The notes under the pieces are model-generated. The model did not search any database and was not told the origin of the DNA. It saw only the letters and a list, made by a program, of their open reading frames with translations. A stretch of DNA of 64,000 nucleotides from Natronoarchaeum rubrum (GTDB lineage Archaea > Halobacteriota > Halobacteria > Halobacteriales > Natronoarchaeaceae): the NCBI RefSeq assembly GCF_024494695.1, contig NZ_JANHDP010000003.1, forward strand, positions 124,001 through 188,000. The letters are read 5' to 3'. Shown here one piece after another: positions 60,777 through 64,000 of this stretch. Within the stretch, counting starts at the first letter, position 1; each line of letters starts with the position of its first letter. A program made the translations under genes and the position numbers.

Positions 60777-61472
60777 TCAGTGCCTGCTAGAGTCGTCGTC
60801 ATCGTCGTCGCTCAGGACGCCATCGTCGGAGTCGTCGTCATCGTCGCCGCTCAGATGCCCGTCATCCGAATCGTCGGCGTCGTCGTCCGTCAGGCGGCGC
60901 TCGTCGTCGGGCACACCCTCGGCGGTGTCGCTCTCGCCGGCCTCCCGGAGTTCGTCGTCTGTGAGCCCCTCCCTGTCGTCGTGTCCGGCGTCGCCGTGGG
61001 ACCCTTCGTCCATCGTCCTGTCTCCCGTCCCGGTCACGTCGTCGCCCTCCGTCGTCTCGCCGGGCATCGGCTCGTCGTCCGAGCGATCGTCGACCGTCTG
61101 CCTGCCCGTCGGCGACCGATCGTCGTCGGTCGTGGTTCTGCCTGCCTCGGTCGCCGCGCCGCCGGGGCTGGTCTCGGTGGCGCCGGCGTCCGAGGCGCCC
61201 GCGCGTCCGCCGGGATCCTCGTGCTCGGTCGTCCGGACGTGGACCGCGTTGTCCGAGATCCGGTCGATCTCCGTCTCGTCGATGCGGTAGACGTCGTCCG
61301 TCTCGCCCCAGCCCAGCACCGACTTGATCTGGTCGGTGATCGACGGATCGGCGTCGACGACGAGCGTGTCGCCGCGGTGCTCGGACACCTCGCCGATGAG
61401 CTCGCCGCTGGCGTCGATCACGTCCTTTCCTTCGTCGTCGCCGGTCGGTCGCGTGCGTGTATCGTCGTCCAT
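60777..61472 (-). CDS. PRC-barrel-like (DUF2171-type) protein with acidic tail
   Basis: 231 residues. A small beta-barrel domain in the first 80 residues: GKDVIDASGELIGEVSEHRG - DTLVVDADPSITDQIKSVLG - DDVYRIDETEIDRISDNAVH, the PRC/DUF2171 arrangement of stress proteins. The remaining 150 residues are hydrophilic, disordered and increasingly Asp-rich (DDSDDGHLSGDDDDDSDDGV). ATG 61472 lies ahead of the barrel. Function unknown; such proteins in halophiles may be general stress factors. Confidence 0.75.
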   Translation of the reverse strand: MDDDTRTRPTGDDEGKDVIDASGELIGEVSEHRGDTLVVDADPSITDQIKSVLGWGETDDVYRIDETEIDRISDNAVHVRTTEHEDPGGRAGASDAGATETSPGGAATEAGRTTTDDDRSPTGRQTVDDRSDDEPMPGETTEGDDVTGTGDRTMDEGSHGDAGHDDREGLTDDELREAGESDTAEGVPDDERRLTDDDADDSDDGHLSGDDDDDSDDGVLSDDDDDDSSRH

Positions 61473-61610
61473 TGGTCTCCCCCGTGGGAGGCCCCGACGC
61501 GAGCGGGCAAAAAGCCAACCGCCACGTATAGAGCTTACCGACAGGTCAACGCGGTGAAATCGGCGATTCCGCGGCGGCCGTTTAACAGCCGCGGCGTCGA
61601 ACTGTCGACC

Positions 61611-61853
61611 ATGGTACCGACGGTCGAGTGCTGCCTGCGAAACGTCACCGCGGAGTGTCGAACCGCCGCGCGCCGGCGAGGGATCGAGCTCTCGATCGCA
61701 CCCTGTCGGGAGCGCTGCGACGCCTGCCGGGCCGGGCCGTTCGTGCTCGTCGACGGCGACCTGCGGACCGGCGCGGAGTTCGCGACGGTGCTCGACGGCG
61801 TCGAAACGGCGTCGAGCGACGACACCGAGATCCCTCCGGAGGACGAACCGTGA
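61611..61853 (+). CDS. DUF1450/YuzB-like cysteine-rich protein
   Basis: 80 residues: VPTVECCLRNVTAECRTAAR - RRGIELSIAPCRERCDACRA - GPFVLVDGDLRTGAEFATVL. The VE-C-x2-N start, then C-x3-C-x2-C and the PFVLVDGD strand match the DUF1450 (YuzB) thioredoxin-like family. The cysteines could bind metal or an iron-sulfur cluster. Its TGA overlaps the GTG of the sulfatase gene (GTGA at 61850-61853), so the products are probably made together. No function established. Confidence 0.7.
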   Translation: MVPTVECCLRNVTAECRTAARRRGIELSIAPCRERCDACRAGPFVLVDGDLRTGAEFATVLDGVETASSDDTEIPPEDEP

Positions 61854-63418
61854 CGAACGTCCTCCTGCTCTCGATCGACAGCTTACGCCGGGACTTCCTC
61901 GGCGCGTACGCCGACGAGCCCCACTGCGTCGACTACGGCGTCGAGACGCCGAACCTCGACCGGTTCGCCGAGCGCGCCGCGACGTTCGACACTCACTACG
62001 CCGGGAGCCTGCCGTGCATGCCCGCCCGGCGCGAGTGGCACGCCGGCGTCCAGGAGTTCCTCTGGCGCTCCTGGGGGCCGATCGAGCCCTCCGACGACCA
62101 CCTCGCACGGGTCGCGCGCGACGACGGCGTCCTGACCCAGTTGATCACCGATCACTTCCACTACTTCCAGCACGGCGCCCACGGCTACTACGAGGACTAC
62201 ACGGGCTTCGAGTTCGTGCGGGGCCACGAGTACGACGCCTGGCAGACCGCCCCCAGACAGCCCGACGATCGCCTGCTCGACCAGACCCTCGATCGCGAGA
62301 CCGACCCGCCCGGCGGCGTCGGCTACGTCAACCGGTCGGTGTACGCCCGGAACGCCGCCCGGCGCGGCGTCGAGGACGACGAGCGCAACGCGTTCGCACC
62401 GCGGCTGTTCTCGCGGGCCGCGGAGTGGCTTCGCGCAAACCGGGAGTGGGACCGGTGGCTCTGCTACGTCGACAGCTTCGACGTCCACGAGCCGTTCCAC
62501 TGTCCGGAGCCGTACGCCTCCATGTACACCGACGAGGACCCGCGCGACCCCGACCTCGACGTCTGGCCGTACTACGGCCCGGTCGACGAAGGGCAAAGCC
62601 AACTCTCCGACCGCCAGCTCGAATTCGTCCGCTCCCAGTTCGCCGGCAAGGTCACCATGGCCGACGAGTGGTTCGGGCGCGTGCTCGACGCGTTAGACGA
62701 CGAGGAGCTGTGGGACGACACCGCGGTTATCGTCACGAGCGATCACGGCTTCCTGCTCGGCGAGCACGGCTGGGTCGGGAAGAACGAGCCGCCGGTGTAC
62801 GACGTGCTCGCGCGGACGCCGCTGTTCGTCTGGCATCCCGAGGGCGCGCACAACGGCGAGCGGATCGCGTCGCTCACCTCGGCGGTCGACCTGTACGCGA
62901 CCGTGCTGGATCTGCTCGGTATCGACGCCGAGGCCGCCGATCGCGTCCACAGCCGGAGTCTCCTGCCCTTGCTCGCGGGTGATGCCGACGCCGATGATCT
63001 CCACGCCCACCGCGATCGGGCGCTGTACGGCTACTGGGGATCGGCGGTCAACGTCACCGACGGCGAGTACACGTACCTCCACCCCTGTGACCCGTCGGTC
63101 GAGAGCTACTGCCACTCGACGACGATGATGAACGCCCGGGGGTTCCCGCTGCCGACGACGCCGAAGACCGACGCCGAGGCCGGCGGGTTCGTCGCCCACG
63201 CCGACGGTCCAGTCTGGCGGTTCGCGGCCGACAGCTACGCTCAGCTCGACGAGCCGTTGCTGTTCGACGTTCGCGACGATCCGACCCAGGAGACGAACCT
63301 CGCCGACGAGCGCACCGAGGAGCGCGAGCGACTACGGGCGGAACTGGTCGCGGGCCTCGAGGCCCTCGACGCGCCCGAGCATCAGCTCGACCGGCTGAAC
63401 TTGGACCCGCCCGCGTGA
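61850..63418 (+). CDS. Sulfatase family protein with formylglycine motif
   Basis: 522 residues, alkaline phosphatase superfamily. Metal-binding NVLLLSIDSLRRDFLGAY, then GSLPCMPARREWHAG with the C-x-P-x-R motif whose Cys56 would be converted to formylglycine by a maturase (not in this window), and TSDHGFLLGEHGWVGKNEPP with the C-terminal metal ligands. It probably cuts a sulfate or phosphate ester; no signal peptide is visible, so cytoplasmic. GTG start overlaps the YuzB-like gene. Confidence 0.88.
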   Translation: MTNVLLLSIDSLRRDFLGAYADEPHCVDYGVETPNLDRFAERAATFDTHYAGSLPCMPARREWHAGVQEFLWRSWGPIEPSDDHLARVARDDGVLTQLITDHFHYFQHGAHGYYEDYTGFEFVRGHEYDAWQTAPRQPDDRLLDQTLDRETDPPGGVGYVNRSVYARNAARRGVEDDERNAFAPRLFSRAAEWLRANREWDRWLCYVDSFDVHEPFHCPEPYASMYTDEDPRDPDLDVWPYYGPVDEGQSQLSDRQLEFVRSQFAGKVTMADEWFGRVLDALDDEELWDDTAVIVTSDHGFLLGEHGWVGKNEPPVYDVLARTPLFVWHPEGAHNGERIASLTSAVDLYATVLDLLGIDAEAADRVHSRSLLPLLAGDADADDLHAHRDRALYGYWGSAVNVTDGEYTYLHPCDPSVESYCHSTTMMNARGFPLPTTPKTDAEAGGFVAHADGPVWRFAADSYAQLDEPLLFDVRDDPTQETNLADERTEERERLRAELVAGLEALDAPEHQLDRLNLDPPA

Positions 63419-63498
63419 CGTGCTCCACGGCACCACACCACGGGAACCAATCCTCGCCACGCCGGACGGCACCGAAACCAATCGGCTACAAGCGTCAG

Positions 63499-63512
63499 TA
63501 TATATTATAGAA
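63499..63512 (+). promoter_or_regulatory. AT-rich promoter element before the last sulfatase gene
   Basis: GTATATATTATAGA about 75 nt before ATG 63581 in the 162-bp gap. A second, nearer CTTTTAGCC lies at 63529-63537. The distance from the first would give a leader of about 45 nt. Confidence 0.45.
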
Positions 63513-63580
63513 CGGGGTGCGAACCTACTTTTAGCCCAATAACGGCTTACAGGGCATCCGTCGTAGCGCACCTGTAACCT

Positions 63581-64000
63581 ATGCGAGACTCACCGAATAT
63601 CGCGGTCGTCGTGATGGATACTGCACGGGACAGCGACGTGACATCTTCTACCGCCCCGACGGTCGCGGAACTCGGGGAGGCCGGCACCCGCTACACTCGG
63701 GCGTTTTCGGCGGCGCCGTGGACGCTACCCTCGCACGGATCGATGTTCACGGGCTGTTACCCCTCCAAGCACGGGGCGTACTCGGGCCACGAACACCTCG
63801 ACGGCGCGCTGCCGACGCTCCCCGAACTGCTCGGAGACGCCGGCTACGAGACGTTCGGCGTCACCAACAACACCTGGATCACCGACGAGTTCGGGTTCGG
63901 ACGCGGCTTCGACCGGTTGCGGAAGGCCTGGCAGCTGCTCCCCGGCGACGGCAACATGCTCTGGGAGATGGTCCAGGTGCAAGACGAGGAGCGCTCGCAA
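63581..64000 (+). CDS. Sulfatase-family protein, N-terminal part (cut by window edge)
   Basis: 140 codons, open to the window end. IAVVVMDTARDSDVTSSTAP opens the metal-binding site, AFSAAPWTLPSHGSMFTGCY - PSKHGAYSG carries the catalytic segment with Thr-Leu-Pro-Ser-His, a Thr-type nucleophile instead of the Cys/Ser of classical sulfatases. The same form occurs in haloarchaeal cell-surface glycan loci. The rest of the domain lies outside the window, so function cannot be narrowed. Confidence 0.85.
   Translation, partial: MRDSPNIAVVVMDTARDSDVTSSTAPTVAELGEAGTRYTRAFSAAPWTLPSHGSMFTGCYPSKHGAYSGHEHLDGALPTLPELLGDAGYETFGVTNNTWITDEFGFGRGFDRLRKAWQLLPGDGNMLWEMVQVQDEERSQ

Overview
The window is a chromosome segment of a haloarchaeon (class Halobacteria). 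It is GC-rich, its proteins are strongly acidic, archaeal TATA boxes lie about 25-30 nt before many start codons (leaderless mRNAs), and archaea-specific genes are present: an Orc1/Cdc6 initiator, CDC48, XPB-type helicase, GHMP-type shikimate kinase, archaeal class I aldolase, MTH865 family and a NuoC-NuoD fusion. The genus cannot be fixed from the sequence alone; Haloarculaceae-like is only a guess.

Layout. 1-4.6 kb: the edge of a YIP1-type membrane protein, an FMN reductase, an Lrp/AsnC regulator, a membrane-anchored J-domain protein and Pol IV with a C-terminal PCNA-binding peptide. 4.7-13.9 kb: an ABC exporter pair, a GNAT-zinc ribbon fusion, a DUF420 protein, an XPB-like helicase, a methyltransferase, small membrane proteins and tRNA-Leu(GAG). 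14.0-18.4 kb: sucCD, then an Orc1/Cdc6 gene whose upstream gap looks like a replication origin (origin recognition boxes in both orientations, an AT-rich stretch and 33-bp tandem repeats). 18.4-25 kb: GNAT, purD, trehalase, then thyA-folA for thymidylate and folate. 25-34.2 kb: a DUF255 thioredoxin-fold protein, AI-2E-type permease, M50 protease, TraB protein, thioesterase and membrane proteins. 34.3-42.3 kb: cydAB (bd oxidase), a 3-hydroxyacyl-CoA dehydrogenase, the fba-fbp gluconeogenic pair and a second ABC pair. 42.7-44.8 kb: an amphi-Trp protein and an acyl-CoA carboxylase carboxyltransferase.

44.8-46.3 kb is an AT-rich island holding two translationally coupled genes of unknown function, the clearest foreign-looking DNA here. 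46.3-55.1 kb: SDR, GNAT, two coupled PH-domain proteins, small membrane proteins, a deaminase, overlapping chorismate mutase and shikimate kinase, a DUF5796 operon, a 44-residue zinc finger protein and a Bat-type HTH regulator. 55.2-64 kb: a NuoCD gene standing alone without the rest of complex I, a cupin, CDC48, archaetidylserine decarboxylase, a PRC-barrel-like protein, and two sulfatase-family genes, the last cut by the window end.

Most genes are housekeeping. The most notable items are the candidate origin at 17.4-17.8 kb, the AT-rich gene pair, the orphan nuoCD, a hairpin that would hide the cydA ribosome binding site, inverted repeats before fba-fbp, a duplicated AT-rich element flanking purD, and recurrent GGCGTC/GACGCC palindromes in gaps between genes.
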